Assembly: GCA_037039685.1 (NCBI GenBank) | Contig: JAWNGF010000003.1 | Location: 186,001 to 250,000, forward strand | Reading direction: 5' to 3' | Length of the DNA stretch: 64,000 nucleotides | Source of the DNA: Ceratobasidium sp. AG-K | Taxonomy: Eukaryota > Basidiomycota > Agaricomycetes > Cantharellales > Ceratobasidiaceae | Part shown: one piece after another, positions 1 to 11,868 of the stretch | Layout: each line of letters begins with the position of its first letter | How positions within the stretch are numbered: position 1 is the stretch's first letter | Made by a program: the position numbers and the translations under genes | The notes under the pieces: model-generated | What the model was told of the DNA's origin: nothing | The model's input: only the letters and a program-made list of their open reading frames with translations | The model's database searches: none

Positions 1-1586
1 CAGAGCCAGTAAGCCGACAAGAATCTGATGCCGAGCCGACGAGCAATTCCCCCATCGAGCCAGAGCCGCCAGCGAAACAGCCTGAGCCTCCACGTCGATC
101 AGGTCGAGCTACTAGACCGCCACTACGATACGGAGCTGAAGTGGGCGCGCAGAACGAGACTGCCACGCGAACCGATAAGCCGACGACCGAGAGCGCCCTA
201 AATGCGCTAATTGAACATCCCCCCGACACCTATGCCGAAGCTATGGCACGACCAGACGCCAATCTATGGCTCGAAGCTATGATCGAAGAAATCAAATCGA
301 TTACCGAGCATAAAGTTTGGAAACCGGCTGATAGACCGACTCACAAAAGGGTCATCAAATGTCGCTGGGTGTACGCATATAAGCGCGACGTCGATGGCGA
401 AATCCTCAAATACAAAGCCCGACTCGTCGCCAAGGGTTTCCTTCAAGCTCCAGGTGTCGATTATGTTGAGATCTCGTCGCCAGTGGCCGCATCGGACGCA
501 TATAGGGTGCTTTTCAGCATCGTCGCGAGCGAAGACCTCGAGCTCCTTCAGCTCGACATCAAAACGGCGTTCCTACACGGCGTCGTCGAGGAAGAGCTCT
601 ACATGGAGCAACCCGAGGGATTTGCCGAAGGCGATCACGTCTGGCAACTCGTTAAAGCGTTATACGGTCTGAAACAAGCCGCTCGAGCATTCTACCTTCG
701 ACTTAAGGAGGTTCTCGAAGCGATCGGATTCACGAGAACCGAAAGCGACCACGCCGTATTCATTCAGCGGGATGGCGATAATTTAGCGATAATTTTAGCT
801 CATGTGGACGACATGCTCCTAGCCGGCAAACCTCTCTCGTTTCTAGAGGAAATCAAGTCGAAAATGCGCGAATCGTTCGACATTGTCGATCTAGGCGAGG
901 CACGCATGTTCGTCGGAGTTGAAATCGAGCGCAATCGCGCTGCTGGCACGCTCAAAATTTGTCAAAAACGGTACATTAGCGACATATTAGCTCGATTCAG
1001 CATGACCGAGTCCAAGCCATGGGATACACCAATGGCAGAGTCACCAAATCTACCCAAACTCGACGCTCCTACTGTCGATCGGACGCTCTATCAACGTGGA
1101 GTCGGATCGCTCATGTATGCGATGATTTCAACTCGTCCCGACATCGCTTTCGCGACCGGATTGCTTGCCCAACACGCCGCTAATCCTGGCGACGAGCATT
1201 GGTCAGCATTCAAACGAGTTCTACGGTACCTACAAGGCACAAAAGCACTCGGGATCGTATTCGAACGATCGAAATCGTCAAAGCCGATCGGATATGTCGA
1301 CTCAGACTACGCTGGCGATCCTAATACGAGTCGATCGACTACCGGTTGGATCTTCCAACGAGCCGGAGGAAGCGTCGCTTGGTCATCCCGAAAACAACCA
1401 ACGATTTCATTGTCAAGTACCGAGGCTGAATATGTCGCCGCTGCGAGTGCCACCCGCCAATTGATTTGGCTTCGTCAATTTCTTGAAGAACTCGGATTTT
1501 TGTCGAAAGTGGCTCCTCATCGCCGACGCCAATGGGTGTTCTGTATGGCGAGTTGCGGTCTTTGCGAACGGCACAGCTATCCCTAA
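1..1586 (+). mobile_element. Ty1/copia retrotransposon pol, 3' part (reverse transcriptase and partial RNase H)
   Basis: The frame is open from base 3, so the element begins outside the window. A linker rich in Pro and Glu (about bases 3-240) leads into a copia-type reverse transcriptase. Seen directly: a KARLVAKGF block near 415-440, the catalytic LDIKTAF near 555-575, the second catalytic motif as HVDDML near 800-817, and YGLKQAARAF near 662-690. An RNase H-like region follows with YVDSDYAGD near 1290 and SSTEAEY near 1415. The expected last RNase H block (a DNQGA-like motif) is absent; after LEELGF the frame runs into unrelated residues and stops at 1586. No 3' LTR or polypurine tract was recognised. 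It is therefore a truncated or decayed copy, although the reverse transcriptase part has no internal stop. Confidence 0.9.
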
Positions 1587-2040
1587 CACGTTCCCTCCAA
1601 AGCTCTGATCCGCGCGTTGAATAGTGCAGAGCAACCCGTATAGTAGCCGTATCACGATGTATGGCCTTCGTCTACTACCATACATAGGCTTCGTTGAATC
1701 TCATTGGCTGAGGCGCGTGTACAGCCGCTGAAATGTATCCTTTTAGTGATTGAATCAGAATGTGAGCATAAATTAGACCCGTAAGCTATCAAAAATCGGA
1801 GAGCATTGAAGGTACTTGCAAATTGGGTCTGCGATCAAGCGACTCGACGTCCCAGAGGCCATTAGTTTAATTCATGAACTTTTTTACTCAAATGTCAGCC
1901 GAAGGCACCGGCAGCTCGTGCTTGCTTTACGTGACTCATGCAGCCGTTCTGTGTTCGGTGATTGTTACCGTAACAGCTATGCAACCACGGTAGATATCTG
2001 CTGAGGGCAGAGTATAATGTATGTAATACAACTTAAGAAT
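1587..2040. other. Gene-free stretch after the copia fragment
   Basis: No ORF with family features, no LTR ends and no RNA gene were recognised here. It may include decayed sequence of the retroelement. Confidence 0.5.
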
Positions 2041-5000
2041 TGCGGAACCCCCGTAGGCTTTTGTATAGAGGTATGAGTGTATGTTACAATCTCATGGGGG
2101 ACAATGAAACAACAACAGCATATCGAGATTTGCCTGAGAGCTGGAGCCTCCGGGGAAGGGTGTTTTGCACCTAATCCATCCCGGTATATCTGCAGTATCC
2201 TGTAGAAGGGAGAACCACTGCAATATTCTGTGACTCGCAAGTCCTCGAGGCTTCTTTTCGTACCTCTAGCCACTTGGATGAGAGCGAGTTTAGCATCCTC
2301 CACCAGGTTGAGGCCGGTTTGAATAATAACAATAAAAAGTCGAGCTACGGCGGCTTCCACTACAGCAATGGGAATGGTACCCGGGCTGGGTTGTGAGCCG
2401 ATGGCTATCTAAAGCAGGGTTACAATTGCAATATATCTAGGTACTTAAGAAAGGTCTGATACTCAAACAGCAATAACCCCTTGGTGAGGTATCCGATCTA
2501 AGCGTACAGTGACTGGTTCATTGTTTCATATCGTAGTTACATGAGGCTACCACACAACAGCGCGAAAACCGGAGAATAGAGTAGTCCGCCCGAGAAAGTC
2601 ATAGACAAGAGATAATAGAAATAGTGCATGTCCATGTCCTCGGGCTTTGTCGCCCGAGAGTCAGCGTCCTTTGATGTAAGAGTCAAATATATGCGCATCA
2701 TCTACTCCTCAAGCAATGGCGTATCGATCACATGAATCACACCGTTGTTGGTTGTCACATCCGAACGGATGACCCGTGACTTGACACACCCGTAAACAAC
2801 ATATAGCTCGTCGCCTTCCCTCTTAAACCTGAGCGTCTTGTTTGAAACAGCCACCGTGGCATCTAGGTCCTTGATCTCAGTGCTATAAAGTACCTGGTTC
2901 GAGAGCACGTGGTTTTCGACACCCTCTCGCTCCACCCTCTCAGCAGGAAACGTAATCGGCGCAAACACCTGTTGCGACCACAAAGAGGTCAGTTTCATTG
3001 GAGAAAATAGACTGAGCAATGGACTGACCGTCATGCTCCCATTGTTTGTCAGGTCGTCCAATAGCCCGGCGGCTAGCGTTGCGCCACTGAAGCCGTGAAA
3101 TCCTTCAGGTGCAACGTCTGGAAGGCCGTCGCAGAGTACGTCCTTGACAGTCGAAGGCGGAGTGATCTTGGTGTCAATTTCCTGTATGTTGATATTCCTG
3201 AAATTCCCGATGGTCTTTGCGGTGGAGTTTCCTGCCGTGCCACGGATGGCACGACCACCATCAGCGGAAATATCAACGACCTATAGGAAGGTCAATACCA
3301 AGTTAGTAAAACCAAGGAAGCAACGAACCTGGACTTGAGGTTTTCCTCCGAGTTTGACAAACTCGGGGTCGTCCCAGAGAGTTGGCACGACCATGCGCAG
3401 TGGCTCGACGTTGCTACGCCTTGCAGGGCTGCTGCCATCGTCGGTCGCCGAAAACGCTACTGGTTGTGCGCTGCCAGCCTGTCGGCGCCTACCATGTAGC
3501 AATGCCTAAATGAATGTTATTAGAACGGACGTACAACACGAAACGCGAAAACGTACCTCGTTGGAAGCAGCATAAATGGTCTTGCGTCGGGGATCTGCCA
3601 ACTTCTTGACGAATTCTTGGCCCTTGTCGGTTGCGCTCCAGCTCTCTAGTTCACCAGCATAGCTGGTAAGATTCTTCTTGCATAGAAAATCTAGCAAGCC
3701 GCGCAAGAAGTCATCTGTGCGGGGCGCAACGGGCGACGCATTCACCGCGACGGATGAGGCCAGCAGGAGCCCAACGAAGAATTTGGCGAACATGACAGTA
3801 GCTAGACGAAGGCGGGCAGGTGCTAAATCGTAGAGCAGACAGAAGATTCGATGCAAGTCGCAGACTGTAAGGAGTAAGTGCGTTCTACCAGTCGGTTTTA
3901 TACTCCAAAGGCAGCACGACGACGTCGACCCCCTGGCCAAGAGTACACGTAGGAATTGCTTCGGGTGCGGGGAGAAGTGAGGTATTAGCGCCAAGAGAGA
4001 TACACGAGGCCGATACGCCTGGGGATGTTGTGTCTAGCCCTGGTGCATGAGCTGTAAGTGAAGAGGATTATCGTAAGAATGTCATACTTGTGTGGGGTAG
4101 CTCCGAGAAACGACATTGTTTTCGCAATGCCACGAGTACGAATTAGGTTAGCAAGGTTAGGCGCTATCTTAGGTTTGGCGGATCACGATGCGTGGGGAAA
4201 TTGTACCGGTCATTGAGCACTAAAAGCCGCGTGCACACTCATCCCTCAAGCCCTCCTTGGTTAACTTCATAAACGGTGCAATTTCAAGTGACAGAAATAG
4301 AGAACCGGTTCTGCTTTTGGTGATAAACAACCCCGTTCCCCGATCATTCACATCCTTCCGTTGTCATGAACGGCCGAACATGAGTATCGGCCCCACTATA
4401 ATAGCCCTGGAATATCTCTTAGTTCAAATCTACTCATCCGATAGATTGACTTGTCGAGCCGAACAGCGCTTGCGACCCAGTTTTGATGGGCGCCTATCTT
4501 AGGTAATCACTTTTGAATCGTGGCGCCTAACGCGAGTTCCACAAATGGCGAGGAGGCTGAGTGTATCCGTCGTGCCTCTTAGGACTATCTGTTGCGTTGG
4601 TTCATACGGTACAAGTATTCACACTGTATTAGATGTCAATCTCCCGTTACGAACCGCCCTCACGGCAAAACCAACCTTTATTTATTTCGCGACTCCAGTC
4701 GAGTGCGTGCTTGACACGAGACCGCCCAATAACTCTGGGACGCTGATAATTACACTGCTGCAAACCAATCACTGAGTCCGGATTGATAAGAACTGCCGAC
4801 GCTCCTGAACGCTTCGGCACTAGAGCCCTAGGCTCGCGATTGCGCTGTTCGGCGGCCCGTGGAATACTTAGCTGGAACGAAGTTTGTGCATTTTGGTCAC
4901 GAGAACGCCGTCCTAGTGGAGTGCTGCGGGGCCTTGCAAGCACTCCAAGTCACGGGATCCTTAAGGGCCTGAGGTTATCTCTTGATGATAGACCCTACTC

Positions 5001-5150
5001 AGACACCGATCAACACTCAAAGTATCAATTAGGCTCACAATGCTTGGAAGTTGGAACTTCGATGCCAATCAAATGAGGGTCGAGGCTGAGTACATGGACG
5101 TAAGACAGCCGTCATTGATCGAGATTTCCAATCGCTTACTTCGCGGTTCG
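2041..5150. repeat. Segmental duplication, copy A (carries the intact fasciclin gene)
   Basis: Three stretches match copy B (6130-8945) in the same orientation: 3' flank of the gene (about 2060-2700 against 6140-6780), the gene itself, and the 5' flank (about 3990-5140 against 7790-8940). The offset is about 4,070 bp on the 3' side and about 3,780 bp on the 5' side; most of the difference is a deletion inside the copy-B gene. Flanks are visibly diverged with many small indels, so the event is not recent. Confidence 0.85.
2702..3793 (-). CDS. Secreted fasciclin (FAS1) domain protein
   Basis: Four exons join in phase: 3793-3557, 3505-3329, 3280-3029 and 2968-2702, giving 310 residues. The start is the Met heading a signal peptide (MFAKFFVGLLLASS, cleavage probably near ASPVAP). 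The last exon holds a FAS1 signature: LSNQVLYS, then RVIRSDVTTNNGVIHVIDTPLL at the C-terminus, the H2-like box of fasciclin domains. FAS1 proteins are extracellular or wall-associated and act in adhesion; here that role is inferred from the family. All introns have GT-AG ends and are 48-60 nt long. The gene lies in copy A of a segmental duplication and has a broken sister at 6778-7574. No GPI-anchor signal is evident after the FAS1 box. Confidence 0.85.
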
Positions 5151-6129
5151 TATCCAAAACAGCTGCTTCTATCCCCAGAACACAGACAACGGGCGGATAT
5201 TTCCGCCCCATCCGAGTTCACACCGCGGCTTGGCAAACGTCGAAACAAAACACTAGCCGGCCAGGTCGTCTTCCCGCGGAGTGGATGTAGCGTTTAGTAG
5301 AAGAGTGTGCGAGACGAGTATAAAGTAGATGATAAGCTCTGGCCCCAGTAGGTCCGCCTAGCTCCGAGGTCGGGGAGCTGTCTAATCTGATGTCAGAAAG
5401 AGCCGAGATACCGGCCGATGTCTTCAGGTAGGTGGTTGATTCGTGATCTGACGATTCAAGATTGGGTACACACCCTTGCAAATATTGTCCCGTTACTCAC
5501 TCTAGGGAGGATTAGCAGTTTTTGCCGGAGGAAACCCCGTGTAAATTACAGATAGTGTCATCAATTTCATAGGATTACTCAGCAGTGAAAGCGTGCGGAA
5601 AACGTCCAAGATTCTGTACGAGCTTCGCCTCGTGTCAGAACCCCCTGCAAACTATTATGACTTCGCCGGATGTTGGCCACGTTTTCGTTCCATTCTGGGA
5701 AGTGAGAAACTCGTGTGAAGATCCGGGGAAGCGTTCACACTTCCCCGAGCTTTCGGTCCCGCGAAACCTCAAGATTTTCTCCCGGGGGGATCGAAGCCGA
5801 ATGAGCGACAAATGTTGACGTTTTGTTTCCTTTTTCAGCGCATTTCGCTTTAATTTCGCCACACTTTCGCACCGGTAAAATGCGGTGGAACTGTCGAGCG
5901 ACTCCACAATATCTCAGCCGCTGCAAATCCCGAGGAAACGAGGTGCGCTTACCTTTCACGTCAACTAGGTTTCCCCTCGGCTAAATCAACACGCGTTTTT
6001 CCCGTTTTCCCCCGGGTGAGTTTCGCTCACAATATCCAAACTTCGTACATCATTTTTCTATGTATAGAAACGGGTATAATTTCACTTGAGTCAAAAAAAA
6101 TAGAACATTTTCTCGCCGTTCTGGCGCCC
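5151..6129. other. Unduplicated spacer between duplication copies
   Basis: Several short overlapping ORFs on both strands show no family features and no consistent splice structure. Nothing recognised. Confidence 0.5.
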
Positions 6130-8945
6130 TGTGAGAAACACCTAGGCTTTGTGTAGAGGTATAACTGTATGCTATGATCTGGTAAGGGACAATGAAACGG
6201 CGAAAACACCACGAGCTCGAGATTCGCTTGGGACCTGGAGACCCTGGTGAAGGGTACTTCGCACCTAAGGCGTCTGAGTACATCAGGAGTACCCGGGTGA
6301 AGGGAGGGCCACGGCAAAATACTGTGGCTCAGAAACCACCCTCTTTGTACCTCTAGCCACCTGGAGGAAAGCAAGATTAGCTTATTCTATAGGACTAGGG
6401 CCGGGGTTTTAAATAACAGCCAGGCCGCAGTGGGTTCCATCGCCGCAACGGCACTGGTACTTGGGCAGGGTTACGAGCCGATGGCTATGTAATACATGTT
6501 ACAATTGCGCTATGACCCCAAGAAGGTCTAATACTCAAACCGGCAATGGCTTCTTGATCAGGTGCCCAATCTAAGTATACAGAGTCCAATTCATTGTTTC
6601 ATATTGTATTTACAGAAGGACACCACAGTAGCGCGAACATCAGAGGATAAAAGTAGTCCGATCGAGAAAGTCAAAGACAAGAGATAATAGAATTAGTACC
6701 TGTCCACTCCCTTGGGCTTTGTCGCCCGAGAGTCAGCGTCCTTGGGTGCAAGAGTCAAATATATGCGCAACATACATCTACTCAAGCAACGGCGTATTGA
6801 TCACATGAATCACACCGTTGTTGGTTGTCACATCCGAACGGATGACCCGTGACTTGACACACCCGTAAACAACATATAGCTCGTCGCCTTCCCTCTTAAA
6901 CCTGAGAGTATGTCCTTGACAGTCGAAGCCGGAGTGATCTTGGTGTCAATTTCCTATATGTTGATATTCCTGAAATTCCCGATGGTCTTTGCGGTGGAGT
7001 TCCCTGCCGTGCCGCGGGTGGCTCGACGACTGTCAGAGGAGATATAAATGACCTATCTCAGGAAGGTCAATAATAGGTAGATAACTAAACCAACGAGGCA
7101 AATTACCTGGACTTGAGGGCGTCCTCCAAGTTTGACAAACTCGGGGTCGTCCCAGAGAGTTGGCAAGACCAAGCGCTGCGGCTCGATGTTGCTGCGCCTT
7201 GCAGAGCTGCTGCCATAGTCAGTGGCAGAAAACGCCACTGGTTGTGCGCTGCCGGCCTGTTGGGCCCGCTTGCCATGTAGCAATGCCTGGGTAAATATCA
7301 TTAGAATGGTTGTACACCACAAAACGCGAAAGCGTACCTCGTTGGAAGCAGCATAAATGGTCTTTCGTTGTGGGTACGCTAGCTTCTTGACAAATTCTTG
7401 GCCCTTGTCGGTCGCGCTCCAGCTCTCTAGTTCGCCGGCATAATCGGTAAGGTTATTTTTACACATATACTCTAGCAATCCGGACAGGAAGTCATTGGCA
7501 CGGGGTTCGAAAGGCGACGCTTGCACCGCGACGGATGAAGCCAGCAGGAGCCCAACGACGAACTTGGCAAACATGCCAGTAGCTAGACAAAGGGGCAAGG
7601 GCTGAGTCGCAGAGCAAGCGGATGACTCGATGCAAGTCGTAAACCGTGAGGAGGAACTGCGTCCTCCCGGTAGATCTCATACTCCAAAGGCAGCATGACA
7701 ATGTCGGTCTCCAACGCAGAGTACATGCTGGAATTGCTTCGGGCGCGGGGAGAAGTGAGGTGTTAGTGTCAAGGGAGATACACGAGGCAGAACACCTAGG
7801 GATGTCATGCCCGGCCCTGGATGCACGAGCTACAAGTGAATATAATTATCGTAATAATGTCACACTTGTGTGGGGTAGCTCCAAGGAGCGATAAGATTTG
7901 CACAATACCACGAGTACGAGGTGACCTTAGCAAGGCTAGGCGCCATCCAACGGTCGGCGGATCACAATGCATGGGGGAATTATGCCGGTCCTTCAACACC
8001 AAAAGACATGTGCACGCTCATCCTTTGATTCCCTCGTTGTTAACTCGGCAAACGATGCGATTTCAAGTGGCAAAAATAGACGCCCGGCTGTGCTTTTCGT
8101 GATAAGCAACTCCGTTCCCCCGGCCGTTGACATGTTTCCACTATCACACGGAACCAAGCTCGGCCACCCACCATCCGAACCACGTTGTAATATCCCCCCC
8201 ATTGTAGCTAATTCACGCACATTAATCTGATAGATTGTCTTTCGAAGCCGAATAGAGCCCGCCACCCAGTTTTTGTTGGGGCGCTTCATCATCTTTGAAT
8301 TTTGGCGCCTCATACGAGGTCTACGCGCGGTGGGAAAGCTGAGCATATCTGTCGTGCACCTCGGAATCACTTGTTGCCCGCTTCGAATTCCTGGCTCCTG
8401 TATATCTTATGGGTTATGGGCCAACCTCACGCCGGTGCCGGCCGTCATTTGCTTGGCTATTAGAGAGCTTCGGCAGTCGAGTCCGTGCTTGGGCACGAGG
8501 TACTCTACTGTGCCGACAATCGGGCTCATGTATACTTGATGGATGAATCCGGATCGATAAGAACGCCATCGCTCCCGAACACCCAGAATTGTGATTCCGC
8601 TGTTCGGCAGCCTGTGCAATACTCAACTCAGAAGGGTCGATCCGGGAAAGGCTGAAATTTTGGCATTTCAGTTCTGAGAGCACCGCTTCTGTGGAGTAAT
8701 CCACAGGTCTTGCGAGTACTCGTGTCGCAGGGTTCACTTCGAGCAACTCGTAGGACTCCTAGGCCTTCCGGAGCACTTGGAACCTGGAATTGTTTCCCGA
8801 TGATGAGTCCCAATTAGACATTGGTTAGCGTCCAAAGTACCAATTAGGCTCGCAATGCTCGGAGCCTAACGCCAATCAAATGAGGGTCGAGGCTTGGTTT
8901 ATGAACGTAAGGGAGACGTCATGAATCCATATTTCCAATACTTCT
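6130..8945. repeat. Segmental duplication, copy B (carries the fasciclin pseudogene)
   Basis: Direct-orientation partner of 2041-5150. Landmarks shared by both copies include GTACCTCTAGCCAC (2259 and 6348), TTCATTGTTTCATA (2517 and 6590) and CAAATGAGGGTCGAGGCT (5070 and 8877). The shorter length is explained mainly by a deletion of about 300 bp in the gene. Confidence 0.85.
6778..7574 (-). pseudogene. Fasciclin protein pseudogene (paralogue of 2702-3793)
   Basis: Exon 1 (7574-7338, signal peptide MFAKFVVGLLLASS) and exon 2 line up exactly with the intact copy and remain open. Exon 3 carries an in-frame TAG directly after FRNINI, near 6956. It is then joined to the middle of the old exon 4 by a deletion that removes the end of exon 3, intron 3 and the start of exon 4. 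The breakpoint is near 6908, where CCTGAG meets AGTATG, with a GAG/AG microhomology at both edges in copy A. The C-terminal box (GVIHVINTPLLE) is still readable. Both lesions prevent a full FAS1 domain. A truncated secreted product could still be made. Confidence 0.85.
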
Positions 8946-10627
8946 AGCGTTACGCACCGGGAAGCGATCCAGATCTGATGGTCAGATTGGGATCCACTGT
9001 TCGAACAGAGGGATCACCTCGGCACTTGTGATAAGCGAAGCAGAGGATGGCCGTAGCTACTAGATACAAGTTGGAGATATTATGAGCTCGAAAAGCGGTG
9101 GCAATTCACCGAAACCCAGGCAGGCGGCCGGTGTGATTCGCTATGGCTGCTCGTGCCATGCCCCCTCCAACGCCTACGAAGCAGCGTGGGGCATCTTCTA
9201 CGAGCCCGGGGTTGCAGGCCTTAGTGTATAGGCTCATAGCCAACCAGAGTGAGGATACGCGTTTGGATGCGTCGGAGTGAGGCGCTTCGGTTGGTGTATA
9301 GGAAAAATGATATTAGATGACAACTTCAAAACTCCAGTGTGAGACCGTCAAGCAGGGCAACTCAACCACCTGGTGACTCGCGTTCGTAAGAAATATGAAC
9401 GGGATAAGCAAATGCCGAGCGCTCACGACACATAAATTACAAAAGCTAGAGACGAACGAGCAGTCAAGACGAACAAGTACGAAAAAGGATAAAAAGAAAT
9501 CAATCTGAAATATAATCTAAGCTTGGGCTTAGTGAGCAAACCAGTCCATACTGAGAAGACCCCGAGCCAGAGTATATGCGCGGAGTGACTGGTTTGGGTA
9601 TCACCTCGGCTCGGACCGACCCACTCGACAACCCTTACTCAACTTTGCCCACCAACTCCCGCCGCGCTGGGGCCGGTAGCGCGGTTTGGCCCGGGCAAGG
9701 TGAGCGTTGTTGAGTAAGGGTTACACTCACGAAACTAGGATCACTCGCGTAATAGCTCCTTACACTCGCCTCCAACATCTCTCACCGCCCCTCCCAACCA
9801 TCCTGCAGATTGGCATTTCCAACGAACTTCAACACTCCCTCTGACGCATCCTTCCCGCGAGTCACGCCCCCTCCCCTCCCTCTAAGCACATCCGTCTTCC
9901 CCGCGACCCCGCGTCCATCACCACCATCACCCCCTTCCCATCTCCCATCTCGTCCTCCTGTCGTCACCATACTTCTGGTCCAGTCTCGGCTTCTGACTCG
10001 ACTCTCTAGTCCACGCTCCCAGTCGGACTGCGGGAGTGCAGATGTTAGCTCTGTGTTGACAATATCAAAATAAATTATACTCACAACCAATGCCTAGCTT
10101 GAACTCCCGGCGCCATGGGCGGCGCCCATCTGGCTTGGCCTCGGTCGTTCTTCTCGTAGCCTGAGGTTATCGCTGAACTTCCAATTGATCCATCTGTAAG
10201 AAAGTTGGTGAGTAACGCAAGAAAATGTTGCATTCATACGAGCTACTCGCCTCAACCACGACTTCCATAAGCGGAGCGCTCAGCCCCCCAATGGAGTGTG
10301 GCTAGCGCTGTGGAAGCAGGATCGGGGTGCCGGGTATAGTGCTGATGGAATTTTTGTTCGGGGCGGGCTGGGAGTTGGGAGAAATATCTACTAATTAGCG
10401 GGAGAAGGGCGTCAATATTACCAAAATACTCACCTCAACATTGCCATGGAGTTGGCTCGAGTACTTGCGAACGAGGTTTCGACGAAGCTGGCAGGTGGGG
10501 ATAGATGAGCAAGGCGCGAGGATGCAGGGCCTGAATCTAGGATCAATTAGCACGGTGTTCAAGTAGCCTAATGAGGTCACTTGCTAGTAGCGCCACTACG
10601 CCATCTCTCAATACCAAGTAACCTTGA
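8946..10627. other. Gene-free stretch
   Basis: No coding structure was found. Around 9780-10080 a CT-rich strand gives Pro/Ser-rich ORFs that look like simple composition. The inverted repeat at 9630-9722 lies inside. Confidence 0.5.
9630..9722. repeat. Short inverted repeat, possible MITE or hairpin
   Basis: Arms 9630-9643 (AACCCTTACTCAAC) and 9709-9722 (GTTGAGTAAGGGTT) are perfect 14-bp reverse complements. A second inner pair, TTGCCC with GGGCAA, lies inside. The ~65-bp centre is GC-rich. CACTC occurs just outside each end (about 9622 and 9724) and could be a target-site duplication, but it is offset from the arms. Confidence 0.5.
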
Positions 10628-11868
10628 TTACTCGGTGTTATCGATGTCCACACGTGGCCTGGACACCAAAGGCGGACGTTCCAACCTAACACAGAAGCTA
10701 TACTCAACTAAAGAGCCCGTTATCAGCCAAGGAGAAAATACAAACAGTATCAGGGCCCTCACCGTGGTGTCTCCCGTTGAGTGAGTTTGGCCTCCCAAAC
10801 TCGTCCCTTTCGACGACAAAATGCGCCGTGGTCACCTTGACGCATACATCCACCGTCGCTCCGAGTTCGCGGGCCTCGGGGAACCAATCGAGGTAGGCCG
10901 TGGAGAACCGAATCTCACGTAGGGCCTGGTACATCGCCTGGTCCAACCTACGGACCACATTCAACTCGAGTCGGTGGTCGAATGTTGAATCCGACCGGTA
11001 GAAGAGCGGTCGCTGTGGCTGTCCGGGAACGGTCACGTATGTTGCCGTCTGGGTCTGGACCGATACCAGGTTCCTCATGATACGAATGTGTCGACGGCCG
11101 GCAAGCTGCAGAGCAGCCTCTGCAATCGGAGCCCATTCGAGAGTGGTCAAGGGGGTGGGAGCGGCGGGGTTGGATAGGACCCGAATTCTTGATATCGCCG
11201 CTAGTAGCGAGATGCCAGCGGTGAGTATCCAGCATCCCAGCGCACGTCCGTTGCGGGAGATGCAGTCGAATGGGTTGCCGCGGCGCCAACCATGACCTGG
11301 GCGCGGGACCACCGGTGTCAACAAATCGTTTGCACGGGTAGGTGGGACGTAGCGGGAGGTCGGAAGGGTAGGAGGAGGGTAAGGCGGAAGGGGATCGAGC
11401 CAGACACAGGGCGGAGCTGATATCTTGTTTCCGGCCCTCGTGCTCATCAGCCCGACCAGTAGTTCTGCGGATGGGCTAACGAGTCTATCGACCGCTCGTC
11501 GGGTACTGTGCTCGACGTAGACGATAAACCTTCGGGCGGCATGGACGATGAGGTGCCGAGAGGCAGCTAAAGAACTCGCGTAAGCCGGTAGCTTCGATAC
11601 CCATGCGCGACGTACCTTTCATAAGTTTAATCGCAGGCATACCCACATTTGTGGTATGTTCCTGCTTGGTTATTTTCGATGGTTTAGCCCTCGGGCCGTA
11701 GGAGGGGAGAGGGGGAGGATATGATGTCGGATTATGGGATGAGGCGGTCGGATCATGCGCCGTCGGTGTGAGTGTGCCTCTGGTGTACATAACCCCGACA
11801 TCGTCACGGGTCGGGGTGGGACGATTGCATTGGCAGAGGCTATAACTTGTCAAACTCAACACATCCAA
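10628..11868 (-). CDS. Hypothetical protein with one transmembrane helix
   Basis: Exons 11868-11616, 11566-10763 and 10707-10628 join in phase to 378 residues; both introns have GT-AG ends and branch-like CTTAC or CTGATAAC. The N-terminal third is Pro/Ser/Thr-rich. A middle basic segment (RRFIVYVEHSTRR) precedes another Pro-rich stretch. One hydrophobic helix (GCWILTAGISLLAAISRI) follows around residue 200. The C-terminal ~150 residues look globular, with no motif I recognise. The first Met at 11868 is the earliest in frame but not proven. Function unknown; membrane location is inferred. Confidence 0.6.

Noticed and set aside
1..1586. A complete, active copia element
   Set aside because: gag, protease and integrase lie outside the window, the last RNase H block is missing and no 3' LTR was found.
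9782..10090. Pro-rich ORFs on both strands
   Set aside because: Both follow from a CT-rich strand; no splice partners or motifs.
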